Shown here in pieces: positions 39,398-47,905 of a DNA stretch of 64,000 nt. A program made the translations under genes and the position numbers. The DNA is from Mesorhizobium sp. B2-1-1 (GTDB taxonomy: Bacteria > Pseudomonadota > Alphaproteobacteria > Rhizobiales > Rhizobiaceae), in NCBI RefSeq assembly GCF_006442975.2, contig NZ_CP083954.1, positions 3,975,501-4,039,500 of the forward strand, written 5' to 3'. How positions within the stretch are numbered: the stretch's first letter is position 1; the number at the start of each line of letters is the position of its first letter. The notes under the pieces were generated by a model, which saw only the letters and a list, made by a program, of their open reading frames with translations, did no database searches and was not told where the DNA came from.

Positions 39398-39423
39398 GCT
39401 GTGAGCTGCGCGCAGCTCACAGC
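39398..39423. other. 26-bp perfect palindrome between P450 and cupin genes
   Basis: The half-site GCTGTGAGCTGCG (39398-39410) is followed at once by its exact reverse complement. It includes the stop codon of the convergent cupin gene. No T-run is present; a cruciform-type terminator or protein site are both possible. Confidence 0.65.
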
Positions 39424-39764
39424 CTGATCACATACTCCTTGCGGGTGGTTTCAAGCACTTCCCAGCTTCCCTTGAAGCCAGGTCGCAGCACGAAGCTGTC
39501 GCCGGCCCTGACGGTGCGCGCTTCGCCACCCTCCTCTTCGATCACCGAAACGCCGGAAAGGATGTGACAGAATTCCCATTCGTCGTAGACGATGCGCCAC
39601 TTGCCCGGAGTCGATTCCCAGATACCGGCATAAAGACCGCCTTCGCGCTCCTCGACGTTCCAGGTGCGGAATTTCGGATCGCCTGAGATCAGGCGATCGG
39701 GCGCCGGCGCGCCTTCTTCGGCGTCGACAGAATCCGTCGATATCGTCAGGTAATGCTCGGACAG
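39417..39764 (-). CDS. Cupin-domain protein, apparent CTG start
   Basis: A 115-residue small cupin. SEHYLTISTDSVDAEE leads into FRTWNVEEREGGLYAGIWES, then WRIVYDEWEFCHILSG (cupin motif 1 with E, H) and GDSFVLRPGFKGSWEV (motif 2), as in the DUF861/cupin_3 family. No ATG, GTG or TTG precedes the conserved region in frame, but a GGAGG (complement of 39771-39775) lies six bases before CTG at 39764, so CTG is the likely start. It is 85 bases after metY in the same direction with a small CCGGCC/GGCCGG hairpin between. Metal ligands look incomplete for an oxygenase; a binding or isomerase role is possible. Confidence 0.72.
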   Translation of the reverse strand: MSEHYLTISTDSVDAEEGAPAPDRLISGDPKFRTWNVEEREGGLYAGIWESTPGKWRIVYDEWEFCHILSGVSVIEEEGGEARTVRAGDSFVLRPGFKGSWEVLETTRKEYVIRL

Positions 39765-39849
39765 GATTTGCCTCCATGAGAACCGGCCTCGGGCCGGCTC
39801 GCCTTACCCCGGCGTTTTGCGCCGACCCTCCTACGAGGGGGAGGCTAGA

Positions 39850-41130
39850 TCAAACTTTGGCGAGTGCCTGTTCGAGATCGGCGACGATGTCGGTGACGTC
39901 CTCGATGCCGATGGACAGCCGCACCGTGTCCGGTCCCGCACCCGCCTTGACCTTCTGCTCGTCGGACAGCTGTCGGTGCGTGGTCGACGCCGGATGGATG
40001 ACCAAGGACTTGGTGTCGCCGACATTGGCCAAGTGCGAGAACAACTCCAACGCTTCGACGAATTTGACGCCGGCCTCGTAACCGCCCTTGAGGCCGAAGG
40101 TGAAGACCGCGCCGGCGCCTTGCGGCGAGTATTTCTTTTGCAGGGCGTTGTTCTTGTCGCTGGGAAGGCCGGGATAGTTGACCCAGGCCACCTTGGGATG
40201 GTTGGACAGCCAGCCCGCGACGGTGATCGCATTGTCGCAATGGCGCTGCATGCGCAGCGGCAAGGTTTCGAGGCCTGTCAAAATGAGAAAGGCGTTGAAC
40301 GGCGAAATCGCCGGGCCGAGATCGCGCAGGCCAAGCACGCGCGCGGCGATGGCGAAGGCGAAATTGCCGAAGGTTTCGTGCAGCACCAGGCCGCCATATT
40401 CGGGGCGCGGTTCCGACAGCATCGGGTACTTCCCTGATTTCGACCAGTCGAACGTGCCGCCATCAACGATGGCGCCGCCGATCGAGTTGCCGTGACCGCC
40501 AATGAACTTGGTCAGCGAATGGACTACAATGTCGGCGCCGTGCTCGATCGGCCGGATCAGGTAGGGCGAGGCCAGGGTGTTGTCGACGATCAGCGGCAGG
40601 CCATGCTTGCGCGCGATGTCGCCGATCTTCTCGATGTCGACGAAGGTGCCGCCGGGATTGGCCAGACTCTCGATGAAGATCGCCTTGGTCTTGTCATCGA
40701 TCTGGCTCTCGAAGGTTGACGGATCGTTCGCTTCGGCCCAGCGCACCTCCCAGCCAAAGTTCTTGAAGGCATGGCCGAACTGGTTGATCGAACCGCCATA
40801 GAGCTTGTTGGCGGCGACGAAATTGTCGCTCGGCTGCAACAGATTGTGGAACACGATTACCTGGGCGGCGTGGCCGGACGCCACCGCAAGGGCGGCCGTG
40901 CCGCCCTCGAGCGCCGCTATGCGTTCTTCGAGCACCGCCTGCGTCGGGTTCATGATGCGGGTGTAGATGTTGCCGAAGGCCTTCAGCCCGAACAGCGAGG
41001 CGGCATGATCGGCGTCGTCGAAAACAAAGGAGGTCGTCTGGTAGATCGGCGTGGCGCGTGCGCCGGTGGCCGGATCGGGCTTGGCACCGGCATGGACGGC
41101 GAGCGTGTTGAAACCGGGCGTGCGGGTCAC
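39850..41130 (-). CDS. metY: O-acetylhomoserine sulfhydrylase (PLP-dependent)
   Basis: A 426-residue Cys/Met-metabolism PLP enzyme. The PLP lysine lies in VVHSLTKFIGGHGNSIGG, with YTRIMNPTQAVLEERIAALEGG near the N terminus and the STTHRQLS arginine/threonine segment near the C terminus. Length and the GHGNSIGG motif fit O-acetylhomoserine aminocarboxypropyltransferase rather than cystathionine gamma-synthase. It makes homocysteine from O-acetylhomoserine and sulfide. The GTG at 41130 has GGGAGG at ideal spacing; upstream ATG in frame does not. I saw no clear SAM riboswitch in its leader. Confidence 0.95.
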   Translation of the reverse strand: MTRTPGFNTLAVHAGAKPDPATGARATPIYQTTSFVFDDADHAASLFGLKAFGNIYTRIMNPTQAVLEERIAALEGGTAALAVASGHAAQVIVFHNLLQPSDNFVAANKLYGGSINQFGHAFKNFGWEVRWAEANDPSTFESQIDDKTKAIFIESLANPGGTFVDIEKIGDIARKHGLPLIVDNTLASPYLIRPIEHGADIVVHSLTKFIGGHGNSIGGAIVDGGTFDWSKSGKYPMLSEPRPEYGGLVLHETFGNFAFAIAARVLGLRDLGPAISPFNAFLILTGLETLPLRMQRHCDNAITVAGWLSNHPKVAWVNYPGLPSDKNNALQKKYSPQGAGAVFTFGLKGGYEAGVKFVEALELFSHLANVGDTKSLVIHPASTTHRQLSDEQKVKAGAGPDTVRLSIGIEDVTDIVADLEQALAKV

Positions 41131-41288
41131 TGAAACCTCCCTCGAAAAAAACTTCTGAAATTCGCCGGCCATTCTTGGCCAAGCTCGACCACGAATGCAA
41201 AGAAGAAAATACCCTTCGGCGTGTCATCTTCGACCAGGCAGCAGGAAAATACGGCTCCTGCCGGAATAATTTTGCGCCTTCCCCTTGT

Positions 41289-41810
41289 CTATTTTTGCCG
41301 CACGCCGAAACTCTGGAATCCCGACCGCATCAGCGGCTTCTTCGACGACAGCACACCGGAATTGACCCCGGTCCAGCCGATCTCGCCGGACAGCTTGCCA
41401 TATTCGATCTTGGGGCAGCGGTTCATCACCACCTTGACGCCGGCGGCTTCGGCGCGTGCGGCGGCTTCGTCGTGGCGCACGCCGAGTTGCATCCAGATCA
41501 CTTTCGGCAGGGGATCGAGCTTCAGCACCTGGTCGACAACGCCGGCCACCGCCGCCGAGGCGCGAAAGATGTCGACCATGTCGATGGGCTGGGCAATCTC
41601 GGCAAGGCTGCCATAGACCGTACGGCCGAGTATCTCCTTGCCAGCATGGCCCGGATTGATGGGGAACACCTCAAACCCCTTGGCCAGCAGGTATTTCAAC
41701 ACGAAATAGCTTGGACGAACGTCGTTGGCGGACGCGCCGACCATGGCGATGGTCTTCACCGAATTGAGGATGCCGGCGATGTAGGCGTTGTCATAGCTAT
41801 CGTGATTCAT
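41289..41810 (-). CDS. CoA-binding domain protein (YccU type)
   Basis: A 173-residue single-domain Rossmann protein. TIAMVGASANDVRPSYFVLKYL is the CoA-binding first motif, FEVFPINPGHAGKEILGR the second, and VIWMQLGVRHDEAAARAEAAG the third, with MNRCPKIEYGKL at the end. These domains resemble the alpha subunit of succinyl-CoA synthetase; the stand-alone form has unknown function. Its ATG overlaps the AAA ATPase stop by four bases (ATGA). Confidence 0.92.
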   Translation of the reverse strand: MNHDSYDNAYIAGILNSVKTIAMVGASANDVRPSYFVLKYLLAKGFEVFPINPGHAGKEILGRTVYGSLAEIAQPIDMVDIFRASAAVAGVVDQVLKLDPLPKVIWMQLGVRHDEAAARAEAAGVKVVMNRCPKIEYGKLSGEIGWTGVNSGVLSSKKPLMRSGFQSFGVRQK

Positions 41811-42589
41811 GGCTCGTCCTCATACAACGCCTCGGCGAGAAAGCCATCAGGATCACTGCTGAAATCGCGCATCATGCGGAAGTGGTCCGTATCACGAAAA
41901 TCGGTCGAATCTAGCCCGAACCGGCTGATGCGGAACAGCCGCGCGCCTGGACAGGCCATCAGTAGCGGCGAATGCGTCGCCATGATCACTTGCGCAGTGC
42001 CCGACCGATCCATGCGCCGCAGCATCTTGAGAAGTTCGATCTGGCGCGATGGAGACAGCGCACTTTCGGGCTCGTCGAGGATGTAGATGCCTTGCCTGCG
42101 GCAACGTTCCTCGAAGAAGCGGATGAACCCTTCGCCATGCGACCAGGACAGAAAGTCGGGCGGAGGTGGCTTGAACGGATCTTCCAGGGCCACCTGGTCA
42201 AGATAGCGAGCCACCGAGTAGAAGGATTCGGCGCGAAAGAACCAGCCGGCGGTGACTTTTGGCAACCAATGGCCACGGAAGGTATCTGCCAGCGCGGCAC
42301 CACTCCTGTCGATGGCGCCGGAATGGTCGACAGGCCGGTAGCCCTTGCCGCCTCCGGCTTCGTCGTAACCGGCGAGCGCGCCGATCGCCTCGAGCAATGT
42401 CGATTTGCCGGTGCCGTTCTCACCGACGATGATGGTAATTGGTGTGGTGAATTCGAGTTCGAAGGCGTGACCGCGAAACAGCGGCAGGTTCCACGGGTAT
42501 TTTTCCCAATCGGTCACCCGCTCGGAATCGAGCAGAATGCGCTTGAGATAGGGCGCCTTGAGCCGCGTCAACTGCCTGCGGTGAGCCAT
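41807..42589 (-). CDS. AAA family ATPase of the SMC/OLD-like ABC type
   Basis: A 260-residue ATPase with Walker A GENGTGKSTLLEAIG, an ABC-like IYILDEPESALSPSRQIELLK Walker B and D-loop, and ATHSPLLMACPGARLF switch. The insert between them is short, unlike SMC. Similar small proteins are widespread and poorly characterised; some act in defence or toxin contexts, but no nuclease partner is adjacent here. The start ATG 42589 shares one base with the VOC stop, and its stop overlaps the CoA-binding protein start. Confidence 0.88.
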   Translation of the reverse strand: MAHRRQLTRLKAPYLKRILLDSERVTDWEKYPWNLPLFRGHAFELEFTTPITIIVGENGTGKSTLLEAIGALAGYDEAGGGKGYRPVDHSGAIDRSGAALADTFRGHWLPKVTAGWFFRAESFYSVARYLDQVALEDPFKPPPPDFLSWSHGEGFIRFFEERCRRQGIYILDEPESALSPSRQIELLKMLRRMDRSGTAQVIMATHSPLLMACPGARLFRISRFGLDSTDFRDTDHFRMMRDFSSDPDGFLAEALYEDEP

Positions 42590-43011
42590 CAATCGGGCAG
42601 CGAGATCGTACCGTCTTCCGCGATCGGAAAGGCCGGGTTGTGCGCCACTTCCCAGACATGTCCGTCGGCATCGGCGAAATAGCCGTACCAGCCGCCCCAG
42701 AAGGCACGGCCTGCCGGCTTGACGATGCGGCCGCCGGCCTCTTCAGCCATCGCAAGCACCGCGTCGACTTCGGCATCGGAGCGGGTGTTGTAGGCGAGAT
42801 AGACGGCGGAAGGCGCCTTGGCGAAGGTGATGCCGGAATCCTCCTCGGCGCTGACGCGCGGGAACAGGCCGAGTATAACACCACCCATCTGGAAGAAGGC
42901 GACGCCATCGGTGATGCCGGCATGACGCTTCAGGCCCATCGTCTCGTAGAAGCGCACCGCACGATCGAGATCGTCGGTGGCGATGGTGATGATGGAGATG
43001 CGCGGCTCCAT
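42589..43011 (-). CDS. VOC (glyoxalase/bleomycin resistance) family protein
   Basis: A 140-residue VOC protein made of two beta-alpha-beta-beta-beta units: ISIITIATDDLDRAVRFYETMGL opens the first and WGGWYGYFADADGHVWEVAHNP closes the second, with the conserved E in VWEV. No substrate can be read. ATG 43011 is preferred to 43038 because AAGGA lies eight bases before it. Part of a tightly packed run: crotonase, VOC, AAA, CoA-binding. Confidence 0.9.
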   Translation of the reverse strand: MEPRISIITIATDDLDRAVRFYETMGLKRHAGITDGVAFFQMGGVILGLFPRVSAEEDSGITFAKAPSAVYLAYNTRSDAEVDAVLAMAEEAGGRIVKPAGRAFWGGWYGYFADADGHVWEVAHNPAFPIAEDGTISLPD

Positions 43012-43022
43012 GACTTTCGTCC

Positions 43023-43844
43023 TTATTCGTCGGTCCATTCCGGCTTGCGTTTGCCGATAAAGGCGCCGATGCCCTCCTGGGCGTCACGCGCCAGCATGTT
43101 CTCGACCATGACCCGGCCGGTATAGGCATAGGCATCCGCCAGCCCCATCTCGGCCTGCTCATAAAACGCTTCCTTGCCGGTCTTCAGCACCGAAGATGAT
43201 TTTGAAGCAATGGTTTGGGCGTATTTGTTGACAATCTGATTCAGGTACTCGCGCGGCACGACGCGGTTGACCAGGCCGAACTCCTTGGCGGTCGCGGCAT
43301 CGATGGTTTCGCCAGTCAGGAGCATTTCCATGGCGTGCTTGCGCGAGACGTTGCGAGACAACGCCACCATCGGCGTCGAGCAGAACAGGCCGATGTTGAC
43401 GCCCGGCGTGCAGAAGGTCGCCTCATGCGAGGCGATGGCGAGGTCGCAACTGGCGACAAGCTGCAGGCCGGCGGCGGTGGCAAGGCCATCCACTTCGGCG
43501 ATCACCGGCTTGGGGTGGCGCACGATCGCCTGCATCAGCGTAGCGCAGGCGGCAAACGTCTCTTCGAAGAAGGCCTTGCCGCGATCGGCGTCGGCGCGGC
43601 GCGCTGTCATCTCCTTGAGATCGTGGCCGGCGCAGAATACCTTTCCGGCCGCCGACAGCACTATGACGCGAACGGCCTTGTCGGCCCTGGCACGGTCCAG
43701 TTCCTCCGTCAGCGCCGCCATCACCGCCAGGGAAAGCGCGTTCGCGGGGGGATTGGCAAGCGTCAGGCGCAGCACGCCCTCGTCGCGGCTAGCCGCAACC
43801 GGCCCTTCAACTGCGACAGGCTTGATGGCAAGGATTTCGGCCAT
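43023..43844 (-). CDS. Crotonase-fold protein lacking both catalytic glutamates
   Basis: A 273-residue enoyl-CoA hydratase/isomerase family protein: FCAGHDLKEMTARR forms the first oxyanion element and GLATAAGLQLVASCDLAIAS the second. At the two positions that hold catalytic glutamates in mitochondrial hydratase this protein has Gln (AGLQLV) and Gly (TPGVNIG), so hydration by the classical mechanism is unlikely; it resembles the ECHDC3-type branch. May act as a CoA thioester isomerase, decarboxylase or carrier. It starts the minus-strand run and is divergent from the thioesterase remnant. Confidence 0.87.
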   Translation of the reverse strand: MAEILAIKPVAVEGPVAASRDEGVLRLTLANPPANALSLAVMAALTEELDRARADKAVRVIVLSAAGKVFCAGHDLKEMTARRADADRGKAFFEETFAACATLMQAIVRHPKPVIAEVDGLATAAGLQLVASCDLAIASHEATFCTPGVNIGLFCSTPMVALSRNVSRKHAMEMLLTGETIDAATAKEFGLVNRVVPREYLNQIVNKYAQTIASKSSSVLKTGKEAFYEQAEMGLADAYAYTGRVMVENMLARDAQEGIGAFIGKRKPEWTDE

Positions 43845-43996
43845 GGCTAAGGTCTCCGCGATTCCATTCCGCTGGCAGCGTATCTAATATCGGCTGGGGT
43901 TTCATCAACACCGTATCGCTTGCGCCAGTAGGATGAAGGTGTTGCCAGAAACGCGCCGCTTCGCCCATACAGGCTTGGCGCAGAATGAGGACCGAA

Positions 43997-44442
43997 ATGC
44001 CCGCCCAGACCAAGCTCGAGCCGGTGCTGACAGCAGCCCAGGTCAATGCGCTGATGGAGACCGTGTTTCCGCAGCTCAACGAAAAGGGCGCGGCCTTTGA
44101 GGCAACCGACGTGTTTCCCGGCGGCTGCACCGTGCGGCTTAATGCCGGCGAACGGCATTTGCGTCCCGGCGGTACGGTGTCCGGCCCCGCCTTGTTCACG
44201 CTGGCCGACATTGGCGGCTATGTCTGCGTGCTCAGCCATGCCGGGCCGGATGCGCTCTCGGTCACCACCAATCTCAACATCAATTTCGTCCGCAAGGCGG
44301 AAGCGGGACCGATCGATGGCCATTGCCGCATCCTGAAGCTCGGAAAGAACCTGATGGTCTTCGACATCGACATCGTCGCCGGCCCGGAGGGCAGACAGTG
44401 GCGCACGCCACCGGAACCTATTCGATCCCGCCGAAACGCTGA
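43997..44442 (+). pseudogene. PaaI-type hotdog thioesterase with a C-terminal frameshift
   Basis: From ATG 43997 (AGGA six bases upstream) the frame reads a normal PaaI thioesterase: GCTVRLNAGERHLRPGGTVS, GPALFTLADIGGYVC, TTNLNINFVRKA. After IVAGPEGRQ the frame goes into nonsense that would run to 44803 through the next gene. One frame over, from GTG 44398, the sequence reads VAHATGTYSIPPKR then TGA at 44440-44442, which is the expected C terminus of the family. A single base is therefore missing at about 44396-44398. Either a real inactivating mutation or a sequencing error; the rest of the gene looks intact. Confidence 0.8.
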
Positions 44443-44504
44443 CACGGAGAAGGCCGATCCGGCATCCTGGCCGGAACTCCCGATCGACACGTCCGTTTTG
44501 CGGC

Positions 44505-45152
44505 ATGCCCGATCTGGCCACATACCTTGCCTTTCTCGGCGCCGTGCTTGCCTACCAGCTTTCCGGCGTCGGGCCCGATATGATGCTTGTGATCAGTCGC
44601 GGCGTCGGACAGGGCTGGCGCCACGCGCTGGCGGCCGCGACAGGCTGCGTATCGGCCGGCGTCGTACAAATTCCATTACTTGCGATGGGACTTGCCACGC
44701 TGATCACATCCTCGCCGCCTCTTTACAGCTTTCTCCAAATCGTCGGCGCCATCTATCTGATCGCCATCGGGGTCAAATTCCTGTTGGCGCGCCGGCAGGA
44801 TGAAAGTCGTACCTCTGCCTTTGCCAACACCGGTGGCACTGCTGCCGCTTTCCGGCAGGGCATGATCTGCAATCTCACCAATCCGACGACGCTTGCCTTC
44901 ATGTTAGCGATGCTGCCGCAATTCGTTCACCCTTGGGCCGGTCCAGCGGCGTTGCAGTTCGTCATTCTCGGCACGACTATGAAGATGATGGGAATGGTTG
45001 TCCTCGGCGCCATCGCGCTGACCTCCGGCGCGGTCGGCGGCTGGCTGTCGCGCCGAAGCAGCTTCGTCGTGTGGCAGGGAAGGCTAGCCGGAGCCATTAT
45101 GGTCGCCGTCGGCATCAGACTCCTGCTTGCAGTGACGAGTGGCCGGCGGTGA
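44505..45152 (+). CDS. LysE/RhtB family amino-acid exporter
   Basis: A 215-residue membrane protein with six hydrophobic segments. SGVGPDMMLVISRGVGQGWRHAL matches the GPxxxxxxxRG motif of the family, QGMICNLTNPTTLAFMLAMLPQFV is the central motif, and GYLIAIGVKFL-type helix (GAIYLIAIGVKFLLA) follows the second. It exports amino acids or their derivatives. It starts 62 bases after the restored thioesterase stop, so the two may be co-transcribed. Confidence 0.92.
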   Translation: MPDLATYLAFLGAVLAYQLSGVGPDMMLVISRGVGQGWRHALAAATGCVSAGVVQIPLLAMGLATLITSSPPLYSFLQIVGAIYLIAIGVKFLLARRQDESRTSAFANTGGTAAAFRQGMICNLTNPTTLAFMLAMLPQFVHPWAGPAALQFVILGTTMKMMGMVVLGAIALTSGAVGGWLSRRSSFVVWQGRLAGAIMVAVGIRLLLAVTSGRR

Positions 45153-45258
45153 GCGAAATACCAGCCGTTTTGGCGGTAGGCCGTGTTGTAAAATAATACC
45201 ACATAGTTTAGCCCTTGAAATTTAACGGTTTTTCGTTTTCGTTGAATCCCAATGATGC

Positions 45259-45288
45259 TTGACGAGGGCTACCCTTCTCCCCTATAAG
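45259..45288 (+). promoter_or_regulatory. Sigma70-type promoter of rplM-rpsI
   Basis: TTGACG at 45259-45264 and TATAAG at 45283-45288 with an 18-base spacer. The predicted start lies near 45295, giving a leader of about 130 bases before the rplM ATG. Confidence 0.7.
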
Positions 45289-45301
45289 CCCTCACGAAGC
45301 A

Positions 45302-45319
45302 GCGGCCCGCAAAGGCCGC
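45302..45319 (+). other. Stem-loop at the 5' end of the rplM leader
   Basis: GCGGCC (45302-45307), loop CGCAAA, GGCCGC (45314-45319), then CGTTTTGTT. It lies almost at the predicted 5' end. It could be a ribosomal-protein leader structure or an RNA-stabilising cap; as a terminator it would serve the LysE gene instead. Confidence 0.5.
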
Positions 45320-45426
45320 CGTTTTGTTATTGGCGGCGGGCAAGCGCTTTTCGCCAATCCAAGCAACAAGAAACGCCTTCCTTATCGTTTGTGGATTGGG
45401 GAAGGTCCGAACCGAAAGCAGAAAAC

Positions 45427-45891
45427 ATGACAACCTTTTCGCAGAAGCCTGCGGATGTGGTGAAAAAGTGGATCCTGATCGACGCCGAAGGTCTCGTCGT
45501 CGGCCGTCTCGCCACCGTTATCGCCAATCATCTTCGCGGCAAGCACAAGCCGACCTTCACCCCGCATGTCGACGACGGCGACAATGTCATCGTCATCAAT
45601 GCCGACAAGGTGGTGTTCACCGGCAAGAAGTTCACCGACAAGGTCTATTACTGGCACACCGGGCACCCCGGCGGCATCAAGGAGCGCACCGCGCGCCAAC
45701 TGCTTGAAGGCCGTTTCCCCGAGCGTGTCGTCGAGAAGGCCGTCGAGCGCATGGTGCCGCGTGGCCCGCTCGGCCGTCGCCAGATGAAGAACCTGCGCGT
45801 CTATGCAGGTGCCGAGCATCCGCATGTCGCCCAGCAGCCAGAAGTGCTCGACGTGGCCAAGCTGAATTCCAAGAACAAGAAGGTCGCATAA
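45427..45891 (+). CDS. rplM: 50S ribosomal protein L13
   Basis: A 154-residue L13: [42 protein letters not shown], the [20 protein letters not shown] block and [19 protein letters not shown]. It is an early-assembling large-subunit protein. One base separates its stop from rpsI, the conserved operon partner. Confidence 0.99.
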   Translation: MTTFSQKPADVVKKWILIDAEGLVVGRLATVIANHLRGKHKPTFTPHVDDGDNVIVINADKVVFTGKKFTDKVYYWHTGHPGGIKERTARQLLEGRFPERVVEKAVERMVPRGPLGRRQMKNLRVYAGAEHPHVAQQPEVLDVAKLNSKNKKVA

Positions 45892-45892
45892 G

Positions 45893-46375
45893 ATGGCTGA
45901 GCTTTCCTCGCTCGCAGAACTGGGCGCCGCTACCGGCAACACCAATACGCAGGCCGCGGCACCCGTCCATGTCCAGAAGCTCGACAAGTCGGGCCGCGCC
46001 TATGCTACCGGCAAGCGCAAGAACGCCATCGCGCGTGTTTGGGTGAAGCCAGGTTCGGGCAAGATCGTCGTCAACGACAAGGAATTCGCGACCTATTTCG
46101 CGCGTCCGGTCCTACAGATGATCCTCAACCAGCCGATCATCGCCGCCAACCGCTCGGGCCAGTACGACATCGTCGCCACCGTCATCGGCGGCGGCCTTTC
46201 GGGCCAGGCCGGCGCTGTGCGTCACGGCATCTCCAAGGCGCTGACCTATTACGAGCCGGCGCTGCGTGCCGTGCTCAAAAAGGGCGGCTTCCTGACCCGC
46301 GACAGCCGCGTCGTCGAGCGCAAGAAGTACGGCAAGGCGAAGGCCCGTCGTTCGTTCCAGTTCTCGAAGCGCTAA
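45893..46375 (+). CDS. rpsI: 30S ribosomal protein S9
   Basis: A 160-residue S9 with an alphaproteobacterial N-terminal extension (first 38 residues) before [21 protein letters not shown]. The C terminus [21 protein letters not shown] carries the conserved basic tail that reaches the P-site tRNA. A strong terminator follows. Confidence 0.99.
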   Translation: MAELSSLAELGAATGNTNTQAAAPVHVQKLDKSGRAYATGKRKNAIARVWVKPGSGKIVVNDKEFATYFARPVLQMILNQPIIAANRSGQYDIVATVIGGGLSGQAGAVRHGISKALTYYEPALRAVLKKGGFLTRDSRVVERKKYGKAKARRSFQFSKR

Positions 46376-46397
46376 GCGCATCGCAGCTTCACAACCG

Positions 46398-46423
46398 AAA
46401 GGCCGCCTCCGGGCGGCCTTTTT
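46398..46423 (+). terminator. Terminator of the rplM-rpsI operon
   Basis: AAAGGCCGCC (46398-46407), loop TCCG, GGCGGCCTTT (46412-46421), then TT. It lies between rpsI and the convergent MFS gene. Confidence 0.9.
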
Positions 46424-46436
46424 GCGTTGCGCATTA

Positions 46437-47825
46437 CTATTGAGCGGAATGGTCGGCGTCGCGGATGAACAGGAACGCGCAAAGTGCCGAGCCGGCCACC
46501 GCGAGCGCCGAGGCCAGGAATGCCAGTTGCATGCCCTCGATCGTGCCCAGCGCCAAGGCGGATCCGAACAGCGCCACCCCGATCGCGCCACCCGACTGGC
46601 GCACGGTGTTGAGCACGCCCGATGCCGTTCCCGACATCTCCGCCGGCACGGAAGACAACAGCGCGGTGGTCATGGCCGGTACGGCAAGACCAATGCCGAC
46701 CGGCAGGAACAGCAGGCGCCACAGCAGCGACAGGTAGGACGTATCGGCCTGGATCAGCGCCATCAGTCCGAAACCGGCTGCCCCGACGAACAGGCCAATC
46801 GCCATGGGCGATCGTGGGCCATGATTTGCGGCAATGCGCCCGGCGGCAATGTTCGACAGGGTGACTGCCGCCATGAACGGCAGGAAGGCCAGCCCTGTCA
46901 TTTCGGGAGAAAAATGCCTTTCCTGCTGGAAATACAGGCTGAGCATGAAGATCGTGCCATAGAGCGTCAGGTTGACGGCCAGTCCCACGAGGCTAGTCAC
47001 AGCCGGCACGCGGCTGGCAAAGAGACCGAGCGGAAACATCGGCGCCCTCGTCCGGCTCTCGACCAGCAGGAACAGGCTTGCGGCCACCGCCGCCAATACC
47101 AGTCCGCCGATGACCGGCATTGAGGTCCAGCCCGATGAACCGGTTTCGATAAAGGCGCCGGTCAGCGAAAACAGCGCCAGCACGACAAGTCCCTGCCCCA
47201 CCCAGTCGATCGGCGGCCGCTCGGCCTTGAGCGGCGTTTCCTGCAGAAACCGATAAGCCATCCAGATGGCGAGAGCGCCAATGGGCAGGTTGACCAGAAA
47301 GATGCTGGCCCAGCCAAGCGACGCGACCATGAAGCCGCCGAGCACCGGCCCTGCCGACAGCGCGATGCCGCCCGCCGCCGTCCACAGCCCAACGGCGCGT
47401 GCCCGGCGCGCCTTGTCGGATGCGTAGGCGCGATTGAGGAGTGCCAGCGAACACGGCATCAGCAAGGCGGCACCCGCGCCTTGTGCAGCGCGCGCCGCAA
47501 TTAGCAACCAGGCACTCTGAGCCAAGCCGCAAGCCAGCGAAGCAATGCTGAACAGCGCCATGCCGCCAACGAAAACGCGGCGAGCGCCGACCCTGTCGCC
47601 GAGGGCGCCGCCGGCGAGCAGCAGCGAGGCGAAGGCAAGCGTGTAGGCGTCGACGACCCATTGCAGGCCGCCGACCCCCATCGACAGCCCAGTACCGATC
47701 CTGTTCAGCGCGACGTTGACGATGGAGACATCGAGCTGCACGACCACGAAGCCGAGGCTGGTCGCAGCAACGGTGGCGGCATAGGCGGCAGGGCGCTTGA
47801 TAACGATGGTATCGGGCATGCCCAT
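46437..47825 (-). CDS. MFS drug-export transporter, DHA2 (14-TM) family
   Basis: A 462-residue transporter with about 14 hydrophobic helices. FVVVQLDVSIVNVALNRIG is the DHA2 motif D1 (the L-D-x-T/S-I-V-N-V-A-L-P region), ALGDRVGARRVFVGG motif A, and GPVLGGFMVASLGWASIFLVNLPIG motif C and the following loop. It likely exports drugs or metabolites with proton exchange. Start 47825 or the ATG at 47819; neither has a strong ribosome site. No regulator is adjacent. Confidence 0.92.
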   Translation of the reverse strand: MGMPDTIVIKRPAAYAATVAATSLGFVVVQLDVSIVNVALNRIGTGLSMGVGGLQWVVDAYTLAFASLLLAGGALGDRVGARRVFVGGMALFSIASLACGLAQSAWLLIAARAAQGAGAALLMPCSLALLNRAYASDKARRARAVGLWTAAGGIALSAGPVLGGFMVASLGWASIFLVNLPIGALAIWMAYRFLQETPLKAERPPIDWVGQGLVVLALFSLTGAFIETGSSGWTSMPVIGGLVLAAVAASLFLLVESRTRAPMFPLGLFASRVPAVTSLVGLAVNLTLYGTIFMLSLYFQQERHFSPEMTGLAFLPFMAAVTLSNIAAGRIAANHGPRSPMAIGLFVGAAGFGLMALIQADTSYLSLLWRLLFLPVGIGLAVPAMTTALLSSVPAEMSGTASGVLNTVRQSGGAIGVALFGSALALGTIEGMQLAFLASALAVAGSALCAFLFIRDADHSAQ

Positions 47826-47905
47826 GGATAACGGGTTTTCCCTGACACCGTTGCGTCAGCAGGCGCCGGCCTGCGACACCAGGCCGGAACTTCAGCCGCG
47901 GCAAA

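Noticed and set aside
41131..41288. SAM-II or other SAM riboswitch upstream of metY
   Set aside because: These leaders are common before metY in Alphaproteobacteria, but I could not find the conserved pseudoknot segments on the minus strand here.
41807..42589. AAA ATPase as part of an antiphage or toxin system
   Set aside because: The neighbours are a VOC protein and a CoA-binding protein; no nuclease, toxin or defence partner is adjacent.
44443..44803. C-terminal extension of the thioesterase frame through the LysE gene
   Set aside because: Arginine-rich nonsense after a one-base slip; the shifted frame gives the expected C terminus.
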